Assembly (NCBI GenBank): GCA_000824825.2
Contig: LM655205.1
Span: 1-64,000, forward strand
Direction: 5' to 3'
Source of the DNA: Mesorhizobium sp. ORS 3324
GTDB taxonomy: Bacteria > Pseudomonadota > Alphaproteobacteria > Rhizobiales > Rhizobiaceae
Length of the DNA stretch: 64,000 bases
Within the stretch, counting starts at the first letter, position 1, and every line of letters begins with the position of its first letter. The position numbers and the translations under genes were made by a program. Under the pieces are notes generated by a model. It saw nothing but the letters and a program-made list of their open reading frames with translations. It ran no database searches and was not told the origin of the DNA. Shown here piece by piece: positions 24,973 through 33,798 of the stretch.

Positions 24973-25734
24973 ATGAACCCGAACGGCCAGATCGCTATCG
25001 TCACCGGCGGAGGCTCCGGCCTTGGCGAAGCGACGGCGCGTGCCCTCGCGGCCAAGGGCGCCAAGGTTGCGATACTCGATGTCGGTGTCGAGCGCGCAGC
25101 GAAGGTGGCTGCCGATATCGGCGGTATCGCCGTTCAATGCGACGTGAGCAGCGGCGACAGCGGCACCGCCGCCATTGCCGAGGTCGCGCAGAAGCTCGGT
25201 GAGCCGCGCATCCTCGTCAACTGCGCCGGCATCGCCATCGGCGTGAAGACGGTCGGCAAGGACGGTCCGCACCCGCTCGACCAGTACCGCAAGGTGATCG
25301 AGATCAACCTGATTGGCACCTTCAACATGATCCGCCTCGTCGCCGACCGCGCCGCGAAACTCGACCCGCTCGATGGCGGTGAGCGCGGCGTGATCGTCAA
25401 CACCGCCTCGGTCGCGGCCTATGACGGCCAGATCGGCCAGGCCGCCTATTCAGCCTCGAAGGGTGGGGTCGTCGGCATGACGCTGCCGGTGGCGCGCGAC
25501 CTCGCCCGCTCCGGCATCCGCGTCTGCACCATCGCCCCAGGCATCTTCAAGACGCCGATGATGGCCGGCATGCCGCAGGAGGTGCAGGACTCGCTCGGCG
25601 CCTCGGTGCCCTTCCCGCCCCGCCTCGGCGAGCCCTCGGAATATGCGGCACTTGCCCTCCACATCATCGAAAACCAGATGCTGAACGGCGAGACCATCCG
25701 CCTCGACGGGGCGATTCGCATGACCCCGAAGTAG
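24973..25734 (+). CDS. SDR, 3-hydroxyacyl-CoA dehydrogenase type II-like (HSD10-like)
   Basis: A 253-residue SDR with TGGGSGLG cofactor motif, NCAGIAIG, catalytic Ser in [10 protein letters not shown], and YSASKGG. The insertion around [17 protein letters not shown] and the phrase [17 protein letters not shown] match type II 3-hydroxyacyl-CoA dehydrogenases, NAD-dependent enzymes of fatty or branched-chain acyl-CoA oxidation. GGGAGGA just upstream fixes ATG 24973. It is six bases from an AMACR-like CoA-transferase gene, which supports a role in acyl-CoA breakdown. Confidence 0.85.
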   Translation: MNPNGQIAIVTGGGSGLGEATARALAAKGAKVAILDVGVERAAKVAADIGGIAVQCDVSSGDSGTAAIAEVAQKLGEPRILVNCAGIAIGVKTVGKDGPHPLDQYRKVIEINLIGTFNMIRLVADRAAKLDPLDGGERGVIVNTASVAAYDGQIGQAAYSASKGGVVGMTLPVARDLARSGIRVCTIAPGIFKTPMMAGMPQEVQDSLGASVPFPPRLGEPSEYAALALHIIENQMLNGETIRLDGAIRMTPK

Positions 25735-25740
25735 ACGGTA

Positions 25741-26922
25741 ATGGCCACGCCGCAGACCGGTGCGCCCGCCGTCAAGACAGGGCCATTGGCTGGTCTGAGG
25801 GTGATCGAGATGGCCGGCCTCGGCCCGGTTCCGCTCGCCGCGCTGATGCTGTCGGAGATGGGCGCCGAGGTGCTGCGCATCGAGCGGGCAGACAGCAAGG
25901 AGCCGCTTCTATCCTTGCCGGAAGCCTATGACCTCGACCGCCACGGCCGCTCCATTCTCAAGCTCGACCTGAAGCGCCCGGACGGTGCGGAGCTTCTGCT
26001 GCGCCTTGCGGAAAAGACCGACGTCCTCATCGAAGGCTTTCGTCCCGGCGTCATGGAGCGGCTCGGCCTCGGACCTGACGTCGTGCTTGAACGCAGTCCG
26101 GGGCTGATCTATGGCCGCCTGACGGGTTTCGGCCAGGACGGACCGCTGGCGCGCCGCGCCGGCCATGACATCACCTATCTTGCCTATGCCGGCCTGCTGC
26201 ATGCGATCGGCAGGCGGGGAGCGCCGCCCGTGCCGCCGCTCAACCTCGTCGCCGACCAGGGCGGCGGCGCCATGATGCTGATCGCAGGCGTGCTCGCCGC
26301 CCTCTTCCAGCGCTCGCGCACCGGCAAGGGCCAGGTGGTCGACGCCGCGATGGTCGAGGGCGCATCGATGCTCGCGGCTCCGATCCACGCCTTCATGGCG
26401 GCGGAGCTGTGGAGCGACAGTCGCGGCGAGAACCTGCTCGATTCCGGGGCGCCCTTCTACGACACCTACCAGACCGCGGACGGCCAACACATCGCCATTG
26501 GCTGCCTCGAGCCGCAATTCTTTGCCGAATTCGCCGAACTTCTGCCGCTCGATGAGCGTTTTGCCCGCAGCCAATATGACAGGACATCGTGGCCCGCGAT
26601 GCGCGCCGCTATTGCCGACAGGATCAGGGAGAAGACGCGCGACGAATGGGCCGATGTCTTCGCCGCGACCGATGCTTGCGTTGCGCCGGTTCTTTCCTTG
26701 ACCGAAGCCAGGGACCACCCGCACAATCGCGCGAGGCAAAGCTTCGTGAGGTCCGTCCGGCTTGAGCGTCCGGCCCCTTCGCCGCGTTTCTCTCAGGCGC
26801 TCCAAACTCTTGCCGTGGCGCCGACCGCGGCCGACAGTCAGCCGGCAAGCGTGCTGGTACGCTTCGGCGTCGACGAAACTGAAATCGAAGCCCTTGTCAG
26901 GTCAGGCCTGTTTGGCCAATAA
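25741..26922 (+). CDS. CaiB/BaiF family protein, alpha-methylacyl-CoA racemase-like
   Basis: A 393-residue class III CoA-transferase fold protein. RAGHDITYLAYAGLLHAIGR and LVADQGGGAMMLIAGVLAAL are close to the alpha-methylacyl-CoA racemase branch, which interconverts 2R- and 2S-methyl acyl-CoAs; the Asp of VADQ and the His of GHD are the likely acid/base pair. Located directly behind a hydroxyacyl-CoA dehydrogenase-like SDR, it probably helps degrade methyl-branched acyl chains. A CoA-transferase role is the alternative. Confidence 0.8.
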   Translation: MATPQTGAPAVKTGPLAGLRVIEMAGLGPVPLAALMLSEMGAEVLRIERADSKEPLLSLPEAYDLDRHGRSILKLDLKRPDGAELLLRLAEKTDVLIEGFRPGVMERLGLGPDVVLERSPGLIYGRLTGFGQDGPLARRAGHDITYLAYAGLLHAIGRRGAPPVPPLNLVADQGGGAMMLIAGVLAALFQRSRTGKGQVVDAAMVEGASMLAAPIHAFMAAELWSDSRGENLLDSGAPFYDTYQTADGQHIAIGCLEPQFFAEFAELLPLDERFARSQYDRTSWPAMRAAIADRIREKTRDEWADVFAATDACVAPVLSLTEARDHPHNRARQSFVRSVRLERPAPSPRFSQALQTLAVAPTAADSQPASVLVRFGVDETEIEALVRSGLFGQ

Positions 26923-26950
26923 ACTGGAGAGCAGATATCAACTTATCGCG

Positions 26951-27730
26951 GTGAACGCTTTGACCGAAACCAGGAAGGATGTCATCCGCGAGACCGACGC
27001 CGAGGCCGTCAGGCTGGCGAAGACGCTGATCCGCTCGGCCCGCTTCGGCGCCCTGGCGGTGATCGAAGCCGCCACCGGCGCGCCGCTGGCAAGCCGGGTC
27101 GGCGTCGCGACCGACATCGACGGGGCGCCGCTGATCCTGATCTCGATGCTGTCCGCGCATACCGGCGCGCTTCTCGCCGACCCTCGCTGCTCGCTTCTCG
27201 TCGGCGAACCCGGCAAGGGTGATCCGCTCGCGCATCCGCGCATCAGCCTGGTATGTCGGGCGCTGCGGCTGGAGCGTGGATCGGCCGATCACATCCGAGC
27301 CGAACGGCGCTACCTCAACCGCAATCCGAAGGCGAAGCTCTATGTCGGGCTAGGCGACTTCTCGATATTCAGGCTCGAGCCCGAACGCGCCAGCCTCAAC
27401 GGCGGCTTCGGCAAGGCCTATCTTCTGGATCGGGCGGACCTGATCACCGAGGGTCCCATCGTCGAAGAGCTCGCGGCCAGCGAACAGTCGGCGCTTGACC
27501 ACATGAATGCCGACCATCGTGATGCGCTTTCAATCTATGCGCGCCATTTCGGCCGGGCAGAAGGCGACGACTGGATCGCCACGGGTTTCGATGCCGACGG
27601 CATGGATCTGCTGGCTTCGGAAGCCACCTGCAGGGTCTTCTTCCCTCAGCCTCTCCGCGCCGCGCATGAGCTGCGCTCCGTGCTGGTCGAGATGGCAAAG
27701 ACCGGACGCGCCGCCGGCCAGGCACAGTAG
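26951..27730 (+). CDS. HugZ-like pyridoxamine-phosphate-oxidase-fold protein with DUF2470
   Basis: About 259 residues. The N-terminal split-barrel flavin or haem-binding domain (FGALAVIEAATGAPLASRVG, RCSLLVGEPGKGDPLAHPR) is followed by a C-terminal DUF2470 domain (ALDHMNADHRDALSIYARHF). This is the layout of HugZ haem-utilisation proteins and plant relatives. Haem degradation or binding is therefore plausible but not shown. The start is uncertain: GTG 26951 begins the homologous part but has no close ribosome site. It lies 28 bases after the CoA-transferase gene and may be cotranscribed. Confidence 0.75.
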   Translation: MNALTETRKDVIRETDAEAVRLAKTLIRSARFGALAVIEAATGAPLASRVGVATDIDGAPLILISMLSAHTGALLADPRCSLLVGEPGKGDPLAHPRISLVCRALRLERGSADHIRAERRYLNRNPKAKLYVGLGDFSIFRLEPERASLNGGFGKAYLLDRADLITEGPIVEELAASEQSALDHMNADHRDALSIYARHFGRAEGDDWIATGFDADGMDLLASEATCRVFFPQPLRAAHELRSVLVEMAKTGRAAGQAQ

Positions 27731-27895
27731 CGAAAGTTTAATCGTCTCAGATCGAAAGCAACTCTTGAGATTTAGATAAAATGATCTACCCTTTGCTGCA
27801 GTGCCGATTCAACGGCGCTTCCTGACCTGAACATTGTGGAATCAGCCACCATTGCCCCCATGGCGGCTGGATGAGCCGAAAACCATGGGGCATCT

Positions 27896-28234
27896 ATGAT
27901 CTCGAACAAGCTAGTCGCCAATGCCGAATCGGCTGCCGCGTTTCTGACGCTCATGGGCAATGAAAAGAGGCTGCTGATCGTGAGCTATCTGATCGACGGC
28001 GAAATGTCGGTCGGTGCCATCGCCGAGAAAGTGCAGTTGAGCCAGTCCGCTCTGTCGCAGCATCTGGCCAAGCTGAGAGCGCTCGACCTCGTCGAGACAC
28101 GACGCGATCGCCAGATGATCTACTACTCCTGCAACTCCGACGCAGTGCGCGAGCTGCTTCGCATGCTGGAAGGTATTTTTGGCGACGGCGACCTGTCCCA
28201 GATGGCCTACCGGATGCGTCGCGCCGGGGCTTGA
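27896..28234 (+). CDS. ArsR-family winged-helix regulator
   Basis: A 112-residue dimeric repressor-type protein. The recognition helix is in LSQSALSQHLAKLRALDLV and the wing in ETRRDRQMIYYSC. There is no clear metal-binding Cys pair of the ArsR or SmtB sort, and the fold start AAAFLTLMGNEKRLLIVSYL resembles the rhizobial NolR branch. Targets are unknown. It stands alone with a 165-base gap upstream and 56 bases before the methyltransferase gene. Confidence 0.8.
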   Translation: MISNKLVANAESAAAFLTLMGNEKRLLIVSYLIDGEMSVGAIAEKVQLSQSALSQHLAKLRALDLVETRRDRQMIYYSCNSDAVRELLRMLEGIFGDGDLSQMAYRMRRAGA

Positions 28235-28290
28235 CCCCAGCTATCCAAAGCTCCTTACCTCGCTGACGATTTTTTGCTGGCGAGCCTTGC

Positions 28291-29088
28291 ATGAACCTCA
28301 TCCGCATCGACGACCCGCAGGATCCGCGTGTCGCGGCCTATCTCGACATGCGCGAGCGCGATCTCGTCGGCCGCCACGGGCGCTTCGTCGCGGAAGGCAA
28401 GGTGGTGCTGGATCTCCTGTTGTCGGCCGGACGCTTCGCCGCTGAGTCGGCCCTCATCCTTGAAAACAGGCTGGCGGGCCTGGAAGCCGTCTTGCGCAAG
28501 GCGCCGGCGGACCTGCCCGTCTACGTCGCCAAGGGCGAGGTGATGGACGGGATCGCCGGCTTCCACATGCACCGCGGCATATTGGCGATCGGCATTCGCA
28601 GCGCTCCTCAACCCGCCGACGTCCTGCTCGAAACCTTGCCCGCGAGCGCGCTGGTCGTCGTTCTGGTCGGCATTTCCAATCACGACAACATGGGCTCGAT
28701 CTTCCGCAACGCAGCCGCCTTCGGCGCCGACGCCGTGCTTGTCGATCCCACCTGCTGCGATCCTCTCTACCGCAAGGCGATCCGCGTTTCGGTCGGCGCG
28801 GCGCTGAAGGTTCCCTTCGCGTCCTTCGGCGACACCGTGGGCTTGATTGCAGCGCTCAACCGGCTGGGCTTCAGCCAGTTCGCGCTCTCACCGCGCGGCG
28901 AGACCGATCTCCGCGCCGCACAACGGCGTTCGCGGCTGGCGCTCTATCTCGGCACCGAAGGCGAAGGCCTGCCGGAGGACTTGCTGAACCGTCTGCGAAC
29001 CGTGAGGATCGGCATGGCAAAGGGATTCGACAGCCTCAACGTCGCCGCAGCGTCGGCCATCGCCCTGCATCACTTCTCGAACCTGTAG
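28291..29088 (+). CDS. TrmH/SpoU-family RNA 2'-O-methyltransferase
   Basis: A 265-residue SPOUT methyltransferase using S-adenosylmethionine. All three motifs are seen: NHDNMGSIFRNAAAFGADAV with the conserved Asn and Arg, LGTEGEGLPEDLL, and DSLNVAAASAIALH at the knot. The N-terminal part (RFVAEGKVVLDLLL) is the substrate-binding L30-like extension. It methylates a ribose in rRNA or tRNA; which one cannot be said. Confidence 0.88.
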   Translation: MNLIRIDDPQDPRVAAYLDMRERDLVGRHGRFVAEGKVVLDLLLSAGRFAAESALILENRLAGLEAVLRKAPADLPVYVAKGEVMDGIAGFHMHRGILAIGIRSAPQPADVLLETLPASALVVVLVGISNHDNMGSIFRNAAAFGADAVLVDPTCCDPLYRKAIRVSVGAALKVPFASFGDTVGLIAALNRLGFSQFALSPRGETDLRAAQRRSRLALYLGTEGEGLPEDLLNRLRTVRIGMAKGFDSLNVAAASAIALHHFSNL

Positions 29089-29102
29089 CCGCGGCAGCGA
29101 CC

Positions 29103-29128
29103 CAAGGCGCCGGCCTCCGGCCTTTGGC
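29103..29128. terminator. hairpin between convergent genes
   Basis: GCCGG and CCGGC around CCT, extended by CCAAGG and CTTTGG, form a hairpin in the 40-base gap between the methyltransferase and the coiled-coil gene, both of which end here. It could act in both directions; the T tract is weak. Confidence 0.35.
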
Positions 29129-30274
29129 TCAACTGGCTGAGCTGGTCTTTTGCAGGGCCCTTACACGGTCGGCGAGGCTGATGCCGCGCTCGCCGGCGCC
29201 CGGTTGCCCGTCGCGAGGAGTCGCCAAGGCCTTGGCGATCGGCGAATCCGGCCCGTCCAGCTTCATCGTCAGGTTGACGACCTCGGCTGCCAGCTCTTTC
29301 ATCTGTTCGCGAAGCGCAGCGCCGGCGCGGCGCGCGTCGCCCGCCTGTTCGGGTTTTGCCGTTTCGAGCGCGGTAAGATCGGTCTTGAGCCGCTTGTTCT
29401 CACGCGCGAGCGCCGTCAGCCTCGCCTCCAGCCGCTCGCGATCGCCCTCGAGCCTGGCGATGGCCTTGTCGATGCCTTCGGCCTCGCCGGCCTGGTTCGC
29501 CCCGCCATTTGCAGCGGGGCCCTGCCTAGGGCGTTCGCGCATCCGGGCAAGCTCCTTTTCGCGCCGGTCCAGTTTTTCCTCGCGGTCGGCAAGGGTTGCA
29601 AGCAGCCGTTCGACCTTCCTGTCGAGCTCGGCAGCCCGCTTCTTTTCCGCCTTGAGCGCGTCCCTGGCCGCCCTGCCTTCCGCGGCGATTTCCTGATTGC
29701 GCCGGTCCGCCTCCTTACGCTGGCCGCGCAGCACCGCGATGTCGTTGGCGAGCTTGTCCAGTTCCGATTCGCGGGCCACAAGCTCGATCTGGCGGCTGCT
29801 GGAGGCGAAGCTGGCGTCGTCATACATCTGCTCGAGCTTCTGCAACTCCAGTGTGCGCTTCTCCAGGGAGCGCTCGGTCTGCGCCAGCTTTTCCGACAGG
29901 TTGTGCAGTTCTTGCTCGCGCTGCCTGAGCTCTTCGGTCTTGGCCTGAAGATCGGAAAGCGCCTGGTTCTTGTCTTTTGTTTCGACCGACAGTCCCTTCA
30001 GGGCCTCGCGGCCGCGGCCGATCTCGACCAGTTGCTCGGCGACCTTCTCCTTCAGACCCTTGATGTTCATCTCCAAGCGGCGCGTGTTCATTGCGAACTC
30101 GGCGCGGACGCGGTCCTTTTCAGCCTGGATCTCGGCTGGCGTCAACGGCATCGAGGCTTCAAGGCGCCTGCGCGTCAACACGACGGCCCGCCGCCAGACG
30201 GCCGGCGCGACCAGTGACACCAGGAAGACGGCGCAGAGAAAGCCGAGTGCGAAGAACAGTATCGACTGGACCAA
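29129..30274 (-). CDS. membrane-anchored long coiled-coil protein, function unknown
   Basis: A 381-residue protein with one N-terminal membrane helix (SILFFALGFLCAVFLVSLVA) and then nearly 300 residues of charged heptad-like coiled coil rich in Glu, Lys, Arg, Leu and Ala. Such proteins often scaffold envelope or division complexes. I recognise no enzyme domain. The start codon is TTG at 30274. The gene is next to eipA and the ctrA/chpT block, so a link to cell shape or division is possible but is only inference from location. Confidence 0.7.
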   Translation of the reverse strand: MVQSILFFALGFLCAVFLVSLVAPAVWRRAVVLTRRRLEASMPLTPAEIQAEKDRVRAEFAMNTRRLEMNIKGLKEKVAEQLVEIGRGREALKGLSVETKDKNQALSDLQAKTEELRQREQELHNLSEKLAQTERSLEKRTLELQKLEQMYDDASFASSSRQIELVARESELDKLANDIAVLRGQRKEADRRNQEIAAEGRAARDALKAEKKRAAELDRKVERLLATLADREEKLDRREKELARMRERPRQGPAANGGANQAGEAEGIDKAIARLEGDRERLEARLTALARENKRLKTDLTALETAKPEQAGDARRAGAALREQMKELAAEVVNLTMKLDGPDSPIAKALATPRDGQPGAGERGISLADRVRALQKTSSAS

Positions 30275-30428
30275 GGTGGACTACCCGATATGCGAAGGCC
30301 GATATGGAGGGCGGCAACCCGCCAATGCCCGACTGTGCCACCTTGGCATGGCGGAAATCCAGCGCCGCGGCAAGAGCACGCCGCGGCGCGACCAGGCTTA
30401 TCCGAGCAGTTGTGGCAATCCGGTCCCG

Positions 30429-31010
30429 TCAGAACGGATTCCAGGTCGGCCGTTCGGTCAGCTTCAGATAGCCGAGATTGACGCCGAGCCGGGCGCCGAC
30501 GCCGGTGCGGATCGGAACGATGAGCACCCTGTTGCTCTGCAGCACGTTGAAGCCGACACCCGCCACGACATAGGCTGAGCCGGCGACGCCGCCGAAGCGG
30601 TTGTAGAGGCTGCCGATGTCGTCGAGATTGTAGACGAGCATCATCACGCGCGAGCCTTCGCCGCCGAAATCCCAGCCGAGCGACGGGCCTTGCCAGAACA
30701 CCTTATGGTCGCCGGCGTTCTTGGTGTAGAGCGTGCCCTCGCCATAGGTCAGGCCGCCGATCAGCGCGCCGGATCCCTCCTCGCCGAGCAGATAGCCGTT
30801 GGGCAGGCCGTAGGACGCGAAGATTTTTTCGACCACGGTGGCGAGACCGCCTGACGTCGCGCCGAAGAACTTGTGGCCGGAATCGATGATCTCCTGAGCG
30901 GTATATTCCTGGGCCCGCAACGCGGAGGTTGAGAAGATGACAGCCCCCATGAGGGTGATCGTCATGGTGAGGACGCGGACGAATGTCCGGTCATAGAATC
31001 GGGAAAACAT
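30429..31010 (-). CDS. eipA: EipA family envelope integrity protein (DUF1134)
   Basis: A 193-residue periplasmic protein. A signal peptide is seen (VRVLTMTITLMGAVIFSTSA, cleavage near RAQ), then the DUF1134 body with KFFGATSGGLATVVEKIF and GPSLGWDFGGEGSRVMMLVY. The Brucella family member EipA is a periplasmic envelope-integrity protein whose gene is under CtrA control. Its position three hundred bases from chpT fits that link. No clear TTAA-N7-TTAA box was seen in the shared 337-base promoter region. Confidence 0.85.
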   Translation of the reverse strand: MFSRFYDRTFVRVLTMTITLMGAVIFSTSALRAQEYTAQEIIDSGHKFFGATSGGLATVVEKIFASYGLPNGYLLGEEGSGALIGGLTYGEGTLYTKNAGDHKVFWQGPSLGWDFGGEGSRVMMLVYNLDDIGSLYNRFGGVAGSAYVVAGVGFNVLQSNRVLIVPIRTGVGARLGVNLGYLKLTERPTWNPF

Positions 31011-31347
31011 GCTTCCAAATCTCCGTCAGGGAGCACTTTCGCCGACGCCTCGTACCCCTACGGCTCTTGGCGGCCGTTTCGAGATGACTATCACGGGCAA
31101 ACTATGCCGTAATCCTTTTTCAACCATTAAGCTGGCGCAGGAAGATGGCGGTTCGAAGGCTGGTGGCTTGGCTTTTGGGCTCGTTTCCTTGTGCGACAGC
31201 ACCATTTTCGCCGCCCGCAGTTGCGGATTTGTTGATGCGCGGGCGGGCGCTGTGTATTCAGAGGGCCTTGGAACAGAGCGTGATTCGCGTGGCGGCGCGA
31301 GTTCGGACGCTCGGCCATGAATATGTGAACTAGCAGGGATTTCTCCG
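31011..31347. promoter_or_regulatory. divergent promoter region eipA/chpT
   Basis: A 337-base stretch between divergent starts. I see one GATTC (GANTC) site at 31282-31286 and an AGGGA ribosome site for chpT, but no convincing promoter hexamers, CtrA box or small gene. Confidence 0.4.
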
Positions 31348-31977
31348 ATGGCCGAGCTCTTCGCCCTATCCGCCCCCGATCTGGCGGCACTTTTGTGCAG
31401 CCGTGTATGCCATGACATCATTTCGCCGGTCGGCGCCATAAACAATGGCCTCGAGCTGCTCGACGAAGGCGGCGCCGACGAAGACGCTATGAAACTGATT
31501 CGGCAGAGCGCCAGGAACGCCTCGGCGCGTCTGCAGTTTGCCCGCATCGCATTCGGCGCCGCCGGATCGGCCGGCATGATGATCGACACCGGCGACGCCG
31601 AGGCCGTGGCCATCGCCTTCTTGAAGAACGAGAAGCCGGAGCTGATCTGGAACGGAGCCCGCGCGCTGCTGCCCAAGAACAAGGTCAAGCTGCTGCTCAA
31701 CCTCATTCTCGTCGCCAACGCGGCCATACCGCGCGGCGGCAAGCTGGTGGTCACGCTGGAGAACCTCGAGACCGAGCCGCGTTTTTCGCTGTCGGCAAGC
31801 GGTCCGATGCTGCGCGTGCCGCCGAAATTCCTCGAGCTGCATTCCGGCCACAAGCCTGAGGAACCGATCGACGCCCACTCGGTCCAACCTTATTACACGC
31901 TGCTTCTGGCGCGCGAGGCCAACATGACGATCTCGATCCACGCGACCGCCGACGAGATCGTGCTGTCGGCGACCTGA
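31348..31977 (+). CDS. chpT: histidine phosphotransferase ChpT
   Basis: A 209-residue pseudo-kinase phosphotransferase. In alphaproteobacteria ChpT passes phosphate from the hybrid kinase CckA to CtrA and CpdR. The phospho-accepting histidine is H22 in SRVCHDIISPVGAINNGLEL; the rest is a degenerate ATPase-like domain (KNKVKLLLNLILVANAAIPR). ATG 31348 follows AGGGATTTCTCCG. It is near ctrA, its phosphorylation target, with a small receiver gene between them. Confidence 0.92.
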   Translation: MAELFALSAPDLAALLCSRVCHDIISPVGAINNGLELLDEGGADEDAMKLIRQSARNASARLQFARIAFGAAGSAGMMIDTGDAEAVAIAFLKNEKPELIWNGARALLPKNKVKLLLNLILVANAAIPRGGKLVVTLENLETEPRFSLSASGPMLRVPPKFLELHSGHKPEEPIDAHSVQPYYTLLLAREANMTISIHATADEIVLSAT

Positions 31978-32211
31978 CGCAACGGCCAAGAACAGGCCAA
32001 GTATTTATCAGCACTGATATTGCCGCTTGCCGCGCGAGCCAAGCAATGCGCGCCGTTGCCGGCATATTGGCTCGGCGGCGAAGAAACGCGCAATGCGCCT
32101 CTTTGGAAAAACTTTACCCAACGGCTTGTCGGCTTCTTTACCGGATTGCGCTACGGTGCCTCACGGTCACCCGAGGTTGCCGGTTCGGCAGATGGCAAAG
32201 AGGACGCGGAA

Positions 32212-32580
32212 ATGAAGCGCTGCCTGTTCGTGGACGATTCAAGCGTCATCAGGAAGGTCGCAAAGCGTATCCTTGGCGGCTCGGACATGATGGTGAGCGA
32301 AGCCGCCACCGGGCTTGATGCTCTCGATATCTGTGCTACCGACATGCCGGACGTCATCGTCATCGACGGCGGGTTGGCCGACATGCAGGCCGCGGATCTC
32401 ATTCGTCGCATCCGCGGCATGGACGGCGCGGTCAAGCCGCAGATCCTGGTGTCGCTGGTCGAAGTCGATGTCGGTGCGATCATGCGTGCGAAACGCGCGG
32501 GCGCCCAGGGCTATCTGCTGAAGCCTTTCAACCGGGCACAGCTGCTCGAGAGCTTCCGTGCCCTGAAGATCGCCGCCTGA
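32212..32580 (+). CDS. single-domain response regulator (CheY-like), atypical
   Basis: A 122-residue receiver. The acidic pair D8/D9 (LFVDDSS), phospho-acceptor D52 (VIVIDGG), a Ser in the switch position (LVSLVE) and the conserved Lys in LLKPF are present. The usual Pro after the acceptor Asp (D-x-x-x-P) is missing: the loop is DGGLADMQ. It has no output domain, so it works by protein contact. It sits between chpT and ctrA, and may compete for phosphate from ChpT or another histidine. It is not CpdR by sequence. An upstream extension of the frame lacks coding character, so ATG 32212 is chosen. Confidence 0.8.
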   Translation: MKRCLFVDDSSVIRKVAKRILGGSDMMVSEAATGLDALDICATDMPDVIVIDGGLADMQAADLIRRIRGMDGAVKPQILVSLVEVDVGAIMRAKRAGAQGYLLKPFNRAQLLESFRALKIAA

Positions 32581-32605
32581 TCTCGAGCGGAGGCTTGCAG
32601 GCATG

Positions 32606-32633
32606 AAAAAACCCGGCCTGAGCCGGGTTTTTT
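32606..32633. terminator. bidirectional rho-independent terminator
   Basis: AAAAAACCCGGC at 32606-32617 and GCCGGGTTTTTT at 32622-32633 around a CTGA loop. It lies between the convergent receiver gene and ctrA and has T runs on both strands, so it should serve both. Confidence 0.9.
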
Positions 32634-32655
32634 GTATGAATTTCCTGCTCTTAGC

Positions 32656-33351
32656 TCACGCGCTGACGCGGATGTCTTCCGGCTCGCGCAGCACGTAGCC
32701 ACGGCCCCATACGGTCTCTATGTAGTTCTGGCCGCCGGACGCCGCGTCGAGCTTCTTGCGCAGCTTGCAGATGAAGACGTCGATGATCTTCAGTTCCGGC
32801 TCGTCCATGCCGCCATAGAGGTGGTTGAGGAACATTTCCTTGGTGAGCGTCGTGCCCTTGCGCAGCGAGAGCAGCTCCAGCATCTGATATTCCTTGCCCG
32901 TCAGGTGCACGCGCTGGCCACCGACCTCCACCGTCTTGGCGTCGAGATTGACCACCAGGTCGCCGGTGGTGATGACCGACTGGGCATGGCCCTTGGAGCG
33001 GCGCACGATGGCGTGGATGCGTGCCACCAGCTCGTCCTTGTGGAAAGGCTTGGTCATGTAATCGTCGGCGCCGAAGCCGAGGCCGCGCACCTTGTCCTCG
33101 ATGCCGGCCATGCCGGACAGGATCAGGATCGGCGTCTTGACCTTGGAAAGGCGAAGCGTGCGCAGCACTTCGTAGCCCGACATGTCGGGAAGATTGAGAT
33201 CGAGAAGGATGATGTCGTAGTCGTAAAGCTTGCCGAGATCGACCCCCTCTTCGCCGAGGTCGGTCGTATAGACGTTGAAGCTTTCCGATTTCAGCATCAG
33301 CTCGATGCTTTGTGCGGTTGCACTGTCATCTTCAATCAGCAGAACACGCAT
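32656..33351 (-). CDS. ctrA: cell-cycle master response regulator CtrA
   Basis: A 231-residue OmpR/PhoB-type regulator. The receiver has acidic E7/D8/D9, phospho-acceptor D51 in [12 protein letters not shown] and K in [10 protein letters not shown]; the winged-helix domain includes [18 protein letters not shown] and VWGRGYVL. It is nearly invariant in alphaproteobacteria and controls division, motility and replication genes at TTAA-N7-TTAA sites. It is phosphorylated via ChpT, whose gene is 700 bases away. The 446-base upstream region has four GANTC sites, fitting CcrM-controlled transcription. Confidence 0.97.
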   Translation of the reverse strand: MRVLLIEDDSATAQSIELMLKSESFNVYTTDLGEEGVDLGKLYDYDIILLDLNLPDMSGYEVLRTLRLSKVKTPILILSGMAGIEDKVRGLGFGADDYMTKPFHKDELVARIHAIVRRSKGHAQSVITTGDLVVNLDAKTVEVGGQRVHLTGKEYQMLELLSLRKGTTLTKEMFLNHLYGGMDEPELKIIDVFICKLRKKLDAASGGQNYIETVWGRGYVLREPEDIRVSA

Positions 33352-33798
33352 TTCATTCCCCTTTTCTGCTGCCGGACCGTGTCACGACCCGTCCGGGCCC
33401 GGAGCAGGTGATTGCCTGAACAGAAGGTGCCACTGACTGGTTAACAAATCCTAATTTCGTGCCGAACACGATATCAGATTTTTTAACCCCTTTCTACACC
33501 TACTTGAATCTAATAACGAATCGGAGACCCAAACCGCTAATGCACCACATTAATAACCCAGCCTAAGTGACTCCAGAGACTCGCAGGCTGCGTTTCCCGC
33601 TGTGGCCGGAATTTTTACCCGACCTTAAGTCCTCGCCCGTATGATTAACAATGCCCGTAAACGAATGGTTACCGCCGGCAAAAATCTTTAGGGCTTTGTT
33701 TCCCATAGCCTTGGGAATGCCGGTGGAAACGGGTGGCGCTTGGGCCTTTCCAGGCTGATGGGACGATATGCAGGTGTGCGTTTGCGGAGTACCGAGTC
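33352..33798. promoter_or_regulatory. ctrA promoter region with GANTC cluster and TTAAC half-sites
   Basis: A 447-base AT-richer region between the divergent ctrA and fliJ-like genes. GAATC occurs at 33506-33510 and 33518-33522, GACTC at 33569-33573 and 33578-33582: four CcrM-type GANTC sites in 77 bp. TTAAC half-sites lie at 33441, 33483 and 33654; the first is in TTAACAAATCCTAA, one base off a full CtrA box layout. This fits methylation-dependent timing and autoregulation as known for ctrA of Caulobacter. Promoter positions were not resolved. Confidence 0.75.

Noticed and set aside
32212-32580. Identification of the receiver as CpdR
   Set aside because: It lacks the CpdR-like start and the D-x-x-x-P loop. 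Only its place near chpT and ctrA suggested it.
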